DNA of 64,000 bases from Thermodesulfovibrio sp. (GTDB lineage Bacteria; Nitrospirota; Thermodesulfovibrionia; Thermodesulfovibrionales; Thermodesulfovibrionaceae), in assembly GCA_020725335.1 (NCBI GenBank), contig DYFF01000018.1:124001-188000 (forward strand), in the 5' to 3' direction. Below are positions 41,321 to 51,200 of the stretch, piece after piece. The notes below the pieces were generated by a model. It saw nothing but the letters and a program-made list of their open reading frames with translations. It was not told the origin of the DNA and made no database searches. The translations under genes were made by a program, and so were the position numbers. Numbering within the stretch: the first letter of the stretch is position 1; every line of letters begins with the position of its first letter.

Positions 41321-42331
41321 CTATTTCTTTTTCATCTCTGGAGGAATAAGTTTATCTGGAATTTTAACTTTTAATACATCTCTATAAAACTTAACTGCGC
41401 CTGGATGTAAAGGTACATTCCCATACTTTGCTGCCATTCCAAACATATCTTCAAAATTACCCTCTTTTAAAGTGGCAAGCGCACCAACAATTTCTTTTCT
41501 GTTTTCATATACTGCTTTTACAATTTTAAAAACTACATCCTCTGGTACATCTTTATCAACAAAGTCTGTTACAACATATGCCAAGCTTGGCTGAACTTTT
41601 TTAACACTTTTAAATAAACCAGCAGGTATATCCATCATTAATCCTTGTCCAGGATAAACTTTGTTAAATTGGTCAATGAGTTGTTTTGATACAGGAAGAA
41701 CTAATATGTCCATATTTGCCTCAAGGTCAAGGATAGCTGAATCTTTGTATCCTGCCTTATACCAACCCTTTACAACACCTGATTTCATAGCATCCACACT
41801 TGCTCCAATTCCCATCATTTTGTAGTTAGGAGCGATGTTGAGAGCTTTGAAAAACAACTCTACAACTCTACCTGATGTGGTTCCTGGATTCATAGCAAAA
41901 TCAACACCGGTTAGTTGTTTCACATCCTTTATACCACTTTTTTCAGTCACAACAATATGAATTGGTGTAATATATCCTCCCCAGAGAGTTCTCAAGTTAG
42001 GATTAGCTTTACCTTGATAATCAATAATTCCCAAGTAGTTTGCATATCCTGCTGCTGCATCAGCTGGTCCCATATGAATTGCTTTTCTCTGCAATCTTGA
42101 GAGATTTTCAAGAAATCCACCGGTTTCAACAACAGTAACTTCAATCTCTCCAGGATAGGCTTTGTTAACAACCTTTGCCATAGCAACTGTGTTAGCATAA
42201 AGACCAGACCTCACAGAAGTAGCACCCCATTTTACATAAAACTTCTTTGCTGCCTCTGAGGTTAATGCCGTACCGAACACGAAAACGAAACAAAGAAAAA
42301 GGCTTAAGAGGATAAAGATAGTTTTCTTCAT
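41321..42331 (-). CDS. TAXI-family TRAP transporter binding protein
   Basis: 336 residues with a signal peptide (about 1-28). The TAXI signature region is seen as VKWGATSVRSGLYANTVAMA and VVETGGFLENLSRLQ, and GTTSGRVVELFFKALNI. It binds an organic acid in the periplasm and passes it to the fused permease. TAXI ligands include glutamate and C4/C5 acids; the next genes (malic enzyme, Sdh) hint at a dicarboxylate. AGGAGGGG precedes the ATG. Confidence 0.88.
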   Translation of the reverse strand: MKKTIFILLSLFLCFVFVFGTALTSEAAKKFYVKWGATSVRSGLYANTVAMAKVVNKAYPGEIEVTVVETGGFLENLSRLQRKAIHMGPADAAAGYANYLGIIDYQGKANPNLRTLWGGYITPIHIVVTEKSGIKDVKQLTGVDFAMNPGTTSGRVVELFFKALNIAPNYKMMGIGASVDAMKSGVVKGWYKAGYKDSAILDLEANMDILVLPVSKQLIDQFNKVYPGQGLMMDIPAGLFKSVKKVQPSLAYVVTDFVDKDVPEDVVFKIVKAVYENRKEIVGALATLKEGNFEDMFGMAAKYGNVPLHPGAVKFYRDVLKVKIPDKLIPPEMKKK

Positions 42332-42402
42332 TTTACCCCTCCTTATTTAGGATTTTAATGATAATATTAAAAAAATCAAAAAAAGTCAATATAATTATAC
42401 CT

Positions 42403-43806
42403 TTATCTTGATAATTTTAGCTTTTTAGCCTTTTCCGCAACAGCATTAGAAACTATTTGAGCAACCTTCTTATTAAAAATACTCGGAATAATATAGTCTT
42501 CATTCAATTCCTCCTCTCTAATTATGTTAGCAATCGCATTAGCCGCGGTAAAGAAAATTTGCTTATCAACACCTTTTGCACGAGCTTCAAGCAATCCTTT
42601 AAACAATCCCGGGAAAGCAAGAACATTGTTTATCTGATTAGGATAATCAGACCTTCCTGTTGCCATGATTCTTACAATAGGCATAGCAAGTTCAGGCGCA
42701 ATTTCAGGGTCTGGATTTGCAAGTGCAAATACTACTCTATCCTTAGCCATCTTTTCAATGTCTTCTGGTTTCAATATATTAGGAGCAGATAAACCTATAA
42801 AAACATCAGCATTTTCAAGAGCATCTGTAAGTTTTCCCTTAATTTTTCTGGGATTTGTTTTTCTGGCAAGTTCCTGTTTATAGGGATCAATATCCTCAGC
42901 TCTTCCTTCATATATAGTTCCTGCTCTATCACAAACAATGATATCTTTTATTCCATAATCAAGAAGCATATATGAAGTAGCAGTTCCAGCAGCACCAGCA
43001 CCGGCTATAACAACCTTGAAATCTCTTATATCTCGTTTAAGTATTCTTCCCACATTTATTAAAGCGGCTAACACGACAATTGCTGTGCCGTGCTGATCAT
43101 CATGAATAACAGGAATTTGAAGCTCTTCTCTAAGTCTTCTTTCAATTTCAAAACAACGGGGTGCCGCAATGTCTTCAAGATTTATTCCACCAAAGGGAGT
43201 GGATATTTTTTTTATTATATTAACAACCTCATCTACGTCAGTGGTTCTTACAGCAATAGGAAAGGCGTCAACTCCCCCAAATTCCTTGAATAACATGCAT
43301 TTCCCTTCCATCACAGGCATTGCTGCATCGGGGCCTATGTTACCAAGTCCCAAAACAGCAGTTCCATCTGTTATAACAGCGACAGTATTACCTTTTATAG
43401 TGTATCTGTAAACATGATCTGGATTTTTGTGTATATCAAGACAGACTCTTGCTACACCAGGAGTATAAACTCTTGATAAATCCTCTCTTCCTTTTACATT
43501 CACTTTATTGTATATTCCGATTTTACCACCTTCATGAACAAGAAATGTCCTGTCCATCACCCTTAAAATCTTAACACCTTCAATGTGTTTTAATGCTTTA
43601 ATTATTTTTTTCTCATGTTCTTCATCCCGAGCATTTACTGTTATGTCTCTTATAATTCTTCCTCTTTCTACTTTAACAATATCAATTGAACCAAGATCGC
43701 CTCCCGCACCACTTATAGCAGAGGCAATTTTGGCAAACATTCCTATTCTGTTTTCAATCTCTACTCTTAATGTTATACTATAACTTGGACTTGGTACATA
43801 TCCCAT
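42403..43806 (-). CDS. NAD(P)-dependent malic enzyme with N-terminal ACT domain
   Basis: 467 residues. Residues about 8-80 form an ACT domain (ITLRVEIENRIGMFAKIA), and the rest is bacterial malic enzyme: YTPGVARVCLDI, TDGTAVLGLGNIGP, IHDDQHGTAIVVLAAL and the NAD site GAGAAGTATSYMLL. It decarboxylates malate to pyruvate, or the reverse, with amino-acid control through the ACT domain. It lies between the TRAP-TAXI operon and the divergent sdh operon. AGGAGG precedes the ATG. Confidence 0.93.
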   Translation of the reverse strand: MGYVPSPSYSITLRVEIENRIGMFAKIASAISGAGGDLGSIDIVKVERGRIIRDITVNARDEEHEKKIIKALKHIEGVKILRVMDRTFLVHEGGKIGIYNKVNVKGREDLSRVYTPGVARVCLDIHKNPDHVYRYTIKGNTVAVITDGTAVLGLGNIGPDAAMPVMEGKCMLFKEFGGVDAFPIAVRTTDVDEVVNIIKKISTPFGGINLEDIAAPRCFEIERRLREELQIPVIHDDQHGTAIVVLAALINVGRILKRDIRDFKVVIAGAGAAGTATSYMLLDYGIKDIIVCDRAGTIYEGRAEDIDPYKQELARKTNPRKIKGKLTDALENADVFIGLSAPNILKPEDIEKMAKDRVVFALANPDPEIAPELAMPIVRIMATGRSDYPNQINNVLAFPGLFKGLLEARAKGVDKQIFFTAANAIANIIREEELNEDYIIPSIFNKKVAQIVSNAVAEKAKKLKLSR

Positions 43807-43881
43807 TTTTGTCCTCCTATGCTTGACTTTGTGCTATAAATTATACAAAATAAAATAATTTTTGCAAATAAGGAGGAGGCG

Positions 43882-45615
43882 GTGGAGATTAACAAACACT
43901 ATTTTGACACAGTTATTATTGGTTCAGGACTTGCAGGATGCAGAGCAGCAATTGAATGTATTAATCATGGAACAGTAGGTGTGCTAAGCAAGCTTTATCC
44001 TACCCGCTCCCATTCAACAGCAGCACAAGGAGGCATTGGTGCTGCTCTTGGCAATGAGGAAGAGGATTCTCCAGAATGGCATACCTATGACACAGTTAAA
44101 GGCAGCGATTTTCTTGGTGACCAAGATGCAATTGAGATTATGTGCTATGACGCTATCCCTACAATTATTGAGCTTGAACACATGGGAGTACCTTTCTCCC
44201 GTACTCCAGAGGGTAAGATTGCCCAGAGAAGATTTGGTGGGCATACAAGGGATTTTGGTAAAGCACCTGTTCGTAGGGCATGCTATTCTGCTGACAGAAC
44301 AGGACATGCAGTGCTGTTTGCTCTTTATGAACAATGCCAGCTTAAAGGTGTGAAGTTTTTCCAGGAATTTCAGGTTCTTGATATTGTCATAGAAAATAAC
44401 AAAGTTCAAGGAATTATAGCCGTGAATATAAAAAATGGTTCTCTTCATATATTTGAATCAAAAGCTGTGATAGTAGCAAGTGGTGGATACGGAAAAGTTT
44501 TTAAAGTTACTTCCAATGCCTATGCAAGCACAGGAGAGTGCCTTAGTATGCTTTTTAGGCAGGGACTACCTCTTGAGGATATGGAGTTCTTTCAATTCCA
44601 TCCTACAGGACTTTACGGACTTGGAATATTGATTACAGAGGGTGCAAGAGGTGAAGGTGGAATTCTTATTAATGGAAAAGGTGAAAGATTTATGGAAAGA
44701 TATGCCCCTACAATAAAAGACCTTGCACCTCGTGACATGGTATCCCGTGCAATTCTTATTGAGATAAGAGAAGGCAGAGGAATTGACGGAAAAGATTATG
44801 TTTATCTCGACCTTAGACATGTGGACAAAAAGATACTGCATGAGAGACTTCCAGAAATAACAACCTTTTGCAAAATATACATGGGAATTGACCCCTCTGA
44901 AGCACCTATTCCTATTGTCCCAACTGCCCATTATGCGATGGGTGGAATTCCAACAGATAATGATGGCAGGGTTTTAAGAGATATAGATGGCTCAATTGTA
45001 GAAGGGCTCTATGCTGCAGGAGAATGTGCCTGTGTATCTGTTCATGGAGCAAACAGACTTGGTTGTAATTCCCTGCTTGACACAGTTGTTTTTGGAAGAA
45101 GGGCTGGGAAATCAGCAAGTTCTACCTTAAAGAATGCCATAAAAGGCAAGGTTAAAAAGGAAAGAATATCTCTTATTGCTGATTGTGTAGATATGATAAG
45201 AAAGAGTAATGGGAAAGAAACAGTGGCTTCAGTAAGAAGGGACCTACAAACTGCCATGATGGATAAATGCTCTGTTTTTAGAAAAGAAGAAGAGCTAAGC
45301 GTGCTACTTGAGGAATTACAAGCACTAAAGGAAAGATACAAAGATATATCAATAACTGATAAATCAACCACATTCAACACAGAGCTGCTTGATGCTATTG
45401 AGCTTGGACATATGTTAACTCTATCAGAAGTTATAGCCTCCTGTGCATTACACAGAAAAGAAAGTAGAGGAGCGCATTGCAGAGAGGACTATCCAAAAAG
45501 AGATGATGAAAACTGGCTTAAGCACACCTTTGCATTTCAGGGAGATAAAGGTATTACCCTTAAGTATAAGCCTGTTAAATTAACAAGATTTAAACCGGAG
45601 GAGAGGAAATACTAA
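43882..45615 (+). CDS. sdhA: Succinate dehydrogenase/fumarate reductase flavoprotein
   Basis: 577 residues. It has the FAD site [10 protein letters not shown], the covalent-flavin histidine region [11 protein letters not shown], the active-site [21 protein letters not shown], the HYAMGGIPT and the [12 protein letters not shown] motifs. The start is GTG with AGGAGGAGG before it. First gene of sdhABCD. In an anaerobe it may run as fumarate reductase. The stop overlaps sdhB by 1 bp. Confidence 0.95.
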   Translation: MEINKHYFDTVIIGSGLAGCRAAIECINHGTVGVLSKLYPTRSHSTAAQGGIGAALGNEEEDSPEWHTYDTVKGSDFLGDQDAIEIMCYDAIPTIIELEHMGVPFSRTPEGKIAQRRFGGHTRDFGKAPVRRACYSADRTGHAVLFALYEQCQLKGVKFFQEFQVLDIVIENNKVQGIIAVNIKNGSLHIFESKAVIVASGGYGKVFKVTSNAYASTGECLSMLFRQGLPLEDMEFFQFHPTGLYGLGILITEGARGEGGILINGKGERFMERYAPTIKDLAPRDMVSRAILIEIREGRGIDGKDYVYLDLRHVDKKILHERLPEITTFCKIYMGIDPSEAPIPIVPTAHYAMGGIPTDNDGRVLRDIDGSIVEGLYAAGECACVSVHGANRLGCNSLLDTVVFGRRAGKSASSTLKNAIKGKVKKERISLIADCVDMIRKSNGKETVASVRRDLQTAMMDKCSVFRKEEELSVLLEELQALKERYKDISITDKSTTFNTELLDAIELGHMLTLSEVIASCALHRKESRGAHCREDYPKRDDENWLKHTFAFQGDKGITLKYKPVKLTRFKPEERKY

Positions 45616-46334
45616 TGAGCAAATACTACACTTTCAAAATCAAAAGATATTTACCAGATGAAAATCCAAAAATAAGATGGGATGTATTTAGACTAAAGCT
45701 TAACAGTATGGAAAGAGTCCTTGACGGGCTTGTGAAAATTAAGGAAACTATGGATGGCACTTTAACTTTCAGAAAATCTTGTGCCCATGGTGTATGCGGT
45801 TCCTGCGCAATGAAGATAAACGGAAAAAATCGACTTGCCTGCCAAACACTTGTAAAAGATTTACCCGAAAAAATTGAGATAGAACCTCTACCTTCTCTAC
45901 CTGTTATAAAAGACCTTGTGGTAGACATGACTTTGTTTTTCCAAAAAAATGACAAAGTCTTACCATATCTTATTAATGAAGAACCACCTCCTGAAAGAGA
46001 AAGAATTCAATCTCCTGAAGACCAGCATAAGATTCTTGAATCTATAACCTGTATAATGTGTGGAAGCTGCACCACATCATGTCCTGTATTCTGGACAGAC
46101 AAAGAATATCTTGGACCTTCAGCATTGCTCAAGGCATATAGATTTCTCTTTGACACACGTGATAGAGCAATAGAGGAAAGACTTGAAGCCGTTACAGGTG
46201 AGCATGGAGTATGGCGATGTCATTCAATTTTTAACTGTGTTGAGGTTTGTCCAAAGGAGATAGATATTACAAAACATATACTTAAACTTAAAAGGCTTGC
46301 AGTAAAAAAGGGATTTAAAGGAGGTCCAGAATGA
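45615..46334 (+). CDS. sdhB: Succinate dehydrogenase/fumarate reductase iron-sulfur subunit
   Basis: 239 residues. The [2Fe-2S] site is CAHGVCGSC plus the later cysteine in LACQTL. The [4Fe-4S] site is CIMCGSCTTSCP and the [3Fe-4S] site CHSIFNCVEVCPKEID. All three clusters of a standard SdhB/FrdB are present. It overlaps sdhC by 4 bp. Confidence 0.96.
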   Translation: MSKYYTFKIKRYLPDENPKIRWDVFRLKLNSMERVLDGLVKIKETMDGTLTFRKSCAHGVCGSCAMKINGKNRLACQTLVKDLPEKIEIEPLPSLPVIKDLVVDMTLFFQKNDKVLPYLINEEPPPERERIQSPEDQHKILESITCIMCGSCTTSCPVFWTDKEYLGPSALLKAYRFLFDTRDRAIEERLEAVTGEHGVWRCHSIFNCVEVCPKEIDITKHILKLKRLAVKKGFKGGPE

Positions 46335-46675
46335 GATACCGTTGGCATACAGGTTCCTTAGCATGGCTTGCTCACAGAATTACTGGCATAATACTCAGCC
46401 TTTATTTAGTAGCTCATATTTATGTTTTAAGTCATTTAAAAGACCCCGCTGAATATAATAAGCTCATGGAATTGATGAAAAATCCCTTACTTAAAATAGG
46501 TGAATTAATACTTTTTGCCATAGTTCTTAAACATGTCTTTGCAGGAATAAGAATTACTCTTCTTGAAATGGGAGTTTCAACTAAATATCATAAATCTATG
46601 GCATATATAGGAGCTGTTTTTGCTTTTCTCATATGGATTGTTGGAGCTTTTTATTTTCTTAGGGAGGTGTTCTAA
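46331..46675 (+). CDS. sdhC: Succinate dehydrogenase cytochrome b subunit (SdhC)
   Basis: 114 residues, three membrane helices. SLAWLAHRITGIILSLYLVAHI holds the conserved histidines and the HR(I)TG motif. LKHVFAGIRI in helix 2 supplies a second histidine. It binds haem b and quinone with SdhD. Confidence 0.9.
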   Translation: MRYRWHTGSLAWLAHRITGIILSLYLVAHIYVLSHLKDPAEYNKLMELMKNPLLKIGELILFAIVLKHVFAGIRITLLEMGVSTKYHKSMAYIGAVFAFLIWIVGAFYFLREVF

Positions 46676-46989
46676 TGTGGAGTTGGCTTCTACATAGAAT
46701 AACAGGCGTGATTCTTGTAGTAGGATTACTTTATCATTTCATCTTAATGCACTTCATGGGGCACGATAACTACTCCTATGAAGCAGTTATTCAAAGACTA
46801 AGTGAACCCTCATGGAAAGTATTTAATATTGTTTTTCTTTTTTCAGCTCTTTATCATGGTTTCTACGGACTTAATGGACTCATAACTGAATATGTAAAGG
46901 GTAATTCCCTAAAAAATTTTTTAAAATTCATTATAATAATTTTACCTTTAGCACTTGCATTTTTTGGAATAAAAATTGTACTCTTTTAA
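46675..46989 (+). CDS. sdhD: Succinate dehydrogenase membrane anchor (SdhD)
   Basis: 104 residues, three membrane helices with LLHRITGVILVVGLLYHFILMH and LYHGFYGLNGL, which are the paired haem-histidine motifs of SdhD. It ends the sdhABCD operon; pilC follows 21 bp later and may be read through. Confidence 0.88.
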   Translation: MWSWLLHRITGVILVVGLLYHFILMHFMGHDNYSYEAVIQRLSEPSWKVFNIVFLFSALYHGFYGLNGLITEYVKGNSLKNFLKFIIIILPLALAFFGIKIVLF

Positions 46990-47010
46990 AAAGGGTAAGA
47001 GGTATGAAAT

Positions 47011-48219
47011 ATGCCTACAGTGTTTATCTGGAGAGGTAGAACAGAAGATGGCCTTTTAGTTAGCGGTGAAACAGAAGCCGAAAACGAAGGCGATCTTATT
47101 TTAGCACTTAGAAAAAAAGGTATCGTACCAAGATATGTAAAAGAAAAACAAGAAGGAAGAACTTTCCGACTAAGAGGCGGAGTTTCACAGAAGGAAATAC
47201 TTTTCTTTACACGTCAATTTGCAACTCTTTTTGCATCAGGTGTTCCCATAGTTCAAGCTTTTGAAGCTTTAATAGGACAGGTAAAAAATAAAAATTTCAG
47301 AAAAGTTCTTATTCAAATGAGAAATGACATAGAAAAAGGCTCTTCTCTTGCAGATGCCATGAAGAAACATCCAAGAGTTTTTAGTTCCCTCTATGTAAAT
47401 ATGGTTAGAGCAGGAGAAGAAGGCGGCATGCTTGATAAAGTCTTATTCAGGATGGCTGACTATTTTGAAAAAATGATCAAACTTAGAAGAAAAATTATTG
47501 GTGCAATGATTTATCCTTCTATAGTAATAGCAGTTGCTGCTTTAGTTGTTGCCATCATAATGATTTTCGTTATTCCCACATTTGCAAAACTTTTTGGTGA
47601 AATGGGGGTTCAATTACCGCTACCAACAAGAATTACCATTGCTCTTAGTAATTTTATGGTTCAGACAGGAGTATTTATTATTTTAGGAATAATAGGCTTT
47701 TTTATTTTTATAAAATTTTTCCGACGTACAGATAAAGGTAAAAAAATTACAGACCAATTTTTGCTTAAAATACCTCTCTTAGGAACCATACTGCTTAAAG
47801 CTTCTCTTTCAAGATTTGCAAGAACGCTTGGAACACTCCTGGGAAGTGGTGTGCCCATACTTAACAGTATGGAAATTTCAGCAAGAGCCTCAGGTAATAA
47901 GGTAATAGAAGATGTAGTAATTGAAATGAGAGAAGATATAACAGCAGGAAAATCTCTTACAGAAGTCCTCAAATCAAGACCTGAGTTATTCCCTCCTATA
48001 TTTATTCAGATGATAAATGTTGGTGAGTCTACAGGTGGTACGGACGAAATGTTAAATAAAGTATCTGATTTTTATGACGAAGAAGTTGACAATGCTGTAG
48101 CTAACCTGATGAATATGCTTGAACCAGCATTAATAGTTTTCTTAGGTATTACAATAGGTTTTATAGTAATTTCACTATATCTACCAATATTCAAGCTTGG
48201 TGAGGTAATTGGAAAATAA
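47011..48219 (+). CDS. pilC: Type II secretion/type IV pilus inner membrane protein F (PilC/GspF)
   Basis: 402 residues with two T2SSF domains (about 65-190 and 270-395), each with conserved FTRQFATLFASGVPI or FARTLGTLLGSGVPI. Three hydrophobic helices lie at about 170, 215 and 375. It assembles pili or pseudopili at the inner membrane. No pilB, pilT or pilin gene lies nearby, so it is an isolated member whose partners must be elsewhere. It is convergent with purL. Confidence 0.88.
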   Translation: MPTVFIWRGRTEDGLLVSGETEAENEGDLILALRKKGIVPRYVKEKQEGRTFRLRGGVSQKEILFFTRQFATLFASGVPIVQAFEALIGQVKNKNFRKVLIQMRNDIEKGSSLADAMKKHPRVFSSLYVNMVRAGEEGGMLDKVLFRMADYFEKMIKLRRKIIGAMIYPSIVIAVAALVVAIIMIFVIPTFAKLFGEMGVQLPLPTRITIALSNFMVQTGVFIILGIIGFFIFIKFFRRTDKGKKITDQFLLKIPLLGTILLKASLSRFARTLGTLLGSGVPILNSMEISARASGNKVIEDVVIEMREDITAGKSLTEVLKSRPELFPPIFIQMINVGESTGGTDEMLNKVSDFYDEEVDNAVANLMNMLEPALIVFLGITIGFIVISLYLPIFKLGEVIGK

Positions 48220-48220
48220 G

Positions 48221-51200
48221 TTATAGGTTATCACACCAGTGTCTTGCGTTCTGGAAAAGCTTAAGCCAAGGAGAGGCTTTTAACTTTTTCCAATCCTTAG
48301 GCATCCATTGCCACTGCCAGAGTAGAAAAGCTCTTTCTGGATGGGGCATCATGGCAAGATGTCGACCATCCTCTGTGCAGAGCGCTGTGATTCCAACTGG
48401 AGAACCATTAGGATTAAAGGGATAACTTTCAGTAATATTACCTTCATCATCAACATAACGAAGAGGAGCAAGATTTTTAGCAATGACTTCATCAAAAACT
48501 GCCTTATCAGGAAAATAGGCTCTACCTTCTCCATGAGCTATCCATACACCAAGCTGCGAGCCTTCCATTCCTTTTAGCATAATTGATGGCGATGAAAGTA
48601 TCTTAACCGTAGCCCATCGAGATTCAAACCTTCCAGATTTATTCCAAATAAAACGGGGCTGTTTAACATCCTCAATACCATACCATGGAATCCAACCGAG
48701 TAAAGCCATCAACTGACAGCCATTACAAACTCCAAGGCTAAATGTATCTTTTCTCATGTAAAACTTTTCAAATTCTCCTTTAAGATGGGAAAATCTGATG
48801 CAACCAGACCATCCCTTAGCAGAGTCAAGGACATCAGCAAAACTAAAGCCACCTACAAAAGCTACTCCTTTAAAATCTTTAAGATTTATCTTTTGGTCAA
48901 GCAAATCCTGCATACATACATCCCATGGTTCAAATCCTGCCATATAAAAAGCCGCTGCCATTTCTCTGTCGCCGTTGCTTCCTTCTTCCCTTATAATAGC
49001 AACCCGAGGCTTTACTTTCCTTCTTATAATCACTGAGGGAGTTTTTTCAGGAGAGAAACTTAAATGATAGTTGGGTAATTTTCTTTGATAGATAACCTTC
49101 TTCTCTTCATCTACGCATTCAGGATTTGCCTGGAGCCTGTCAATGCGATAACTTGTCTCTTCCCAGAGGTCTCTTAATTTTGTCATTTTATCGGAGAAAA
49201 TTTCTTTCCCCTTGTTCTCTATCTGAATAATGTCCTCTGAGATAGTTTCTGCAATTTCATGGAAAGGAATATTCTTCTCTCTCAGTAAATCTCTAACTCT
49301 CTTAACTTTAAAACTTTCAACTTCAATCAACAACCCGGGTTCTTCATTAAATAATTCTGCAATAATATATTCTGAAGTGTTTAGTCTTATTTTTAATCCA
49401 CAAGAACCCGAAAAAGCCATCTCAAGCAAAGCTATAATAAGTCCACCATCGGAAATATCATGGCCTGAAAGAATTAAATTTTTATCTATTAAAGTTTGAA
49501 TTAAATTAAAGGCTCTCTTTAAAAGCTCAGGGGCTTCAAGATCAGGACATTCATCTCCAAGCTGCCCAAAGCATTGTGCAAGGGCTGTTCCTCCAAGTCT
49601 TCTCTTTCCAGAAGAAAGGTCAATATAAAAAATTATACTCTTACCAGGAGTTTTAATGTCTGGAGTAATTACTTTGTTTATATCTGGACATGGAGCATAG
49701 GCTGAAATCACAAGTGTTCCTGGTGATTTGACAACCTCCATTCCATCTTTACTCTTAACCTTTGCGGCCATAGAAAGGGAATCCTTTCCACCATCAATTG
49801 CTATTCCTAAGTTGATCATCAACTCTGACATTGCCTCTGCTGCTCTGTAAAGCCTTACTCCTTCTCCTGGAAGTTTTGCTGCCCACATCCAGTTGGCAGA
49901 ACATTTTATATCTTCAAGAGAAGTTATCTTTGCCCAAACAATATTTGTTAATGCTTCTGTTACTGAAAGCCTTGCCATTGCTTGAGGATTAATTAATCCT
50001 TTTATTGGTTGTTCTCCAATAGCATGGGCAATTCCTGTTTTATTGAAATAGCTCTGAGCTACAACACATAAGTTTGAAACTGTAAGTCCTACAGGGCCAC
50101 AGCATTGTTGCCGTACTATAAGTCCTGTAACTGAACGGTCAACCTTATTTGTTAAAAATCTTTTAGAACCAACTGAAAGAAGTCTTAAAACCCTGTTTAA
50201 TGCTTCCGCTATTGTAAGGTTGTGAGGTAAGGTCAAAGGTTTAAACTTCCTTTCTACACTCTGAAGCCTGAATTCTTTCTTTGGTATCTCACCAAGAACA
50301 TCTTTAAGATTAAAATCTACAGCCATGGATCCATCTTTGCTATCAAACACTATAAGCCTTCCATCACCTGTAACTTCTCCGATAATTGAAAAGGGAAGAC
50401 GTTCTCTTTTACAGAGAGTCTCAAAAAGAGCTGCATTCTCTTTTTTTATCAAAAGGGCATCATTTTCCTGATATTCAGCTCCCCAAATTTCAAGCACTGA
50501 CAGACTTTCATCACCGAGTATTACCTTTCTTATGTCAACCTTCGCACCTTCAGGATATACAAGCTCTTTGACAACATTACAATTTCCTCCTGCACCTTGG
50601 TCATGTATACTTATAATAGGATTTCTCTCTCCAAGCTCAACGCAGGCTCGAACAACTCTATTAAGTTTATTTTCCATCTCTGCATCCCCTCGCTGAACAG
50701 CATTAAAATCAAGCTCCTCGCTCAGTTCGCCTGAAACCACTGAAGATGCAGCACCTCCTCCCATTCCAATTCTATATGCAGGACCTCCTATTTTTACCAC
50801 ATACATTCCCTTCTGAGGAGGTTCTTTCTCTGTATGAATTGCATTTATCTGACCTATTCCGCCTGTAAACATTATTGGCTTTATCCATTCAATTCTCTCT
50901 CCATCAGAAAGTCTTATACCAAAAGAACGGGTAAACCCTGCAATCAAAGGTTCTCCAAATTTATTTCCATAGTCTGATGCACCATTGCTTGCCTCTATTT
51001 CTATCTGAAGAGGTGTTGCAAGATTGCTTGGATATTGAAAAGACTTATCTTCCCAAGGAAGCTCATATTTAGGAATGTGTAGATTGCCCACACAATATGC
51101 AGCTGTGCCTGCTATGGTTAATGCACCTTTACCTGTAGCATGAACATCACGAATTCTGCCACCTGTGCCTGTTTCTGCGCCTGGGAAAGGAGCAACACCT

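Noticed and set aside
44014-44448. 144-codon minus-strand frame
   Set aside because: Lies wholly inside sdhA, which has strong family motifs on the other strand; a shadow.
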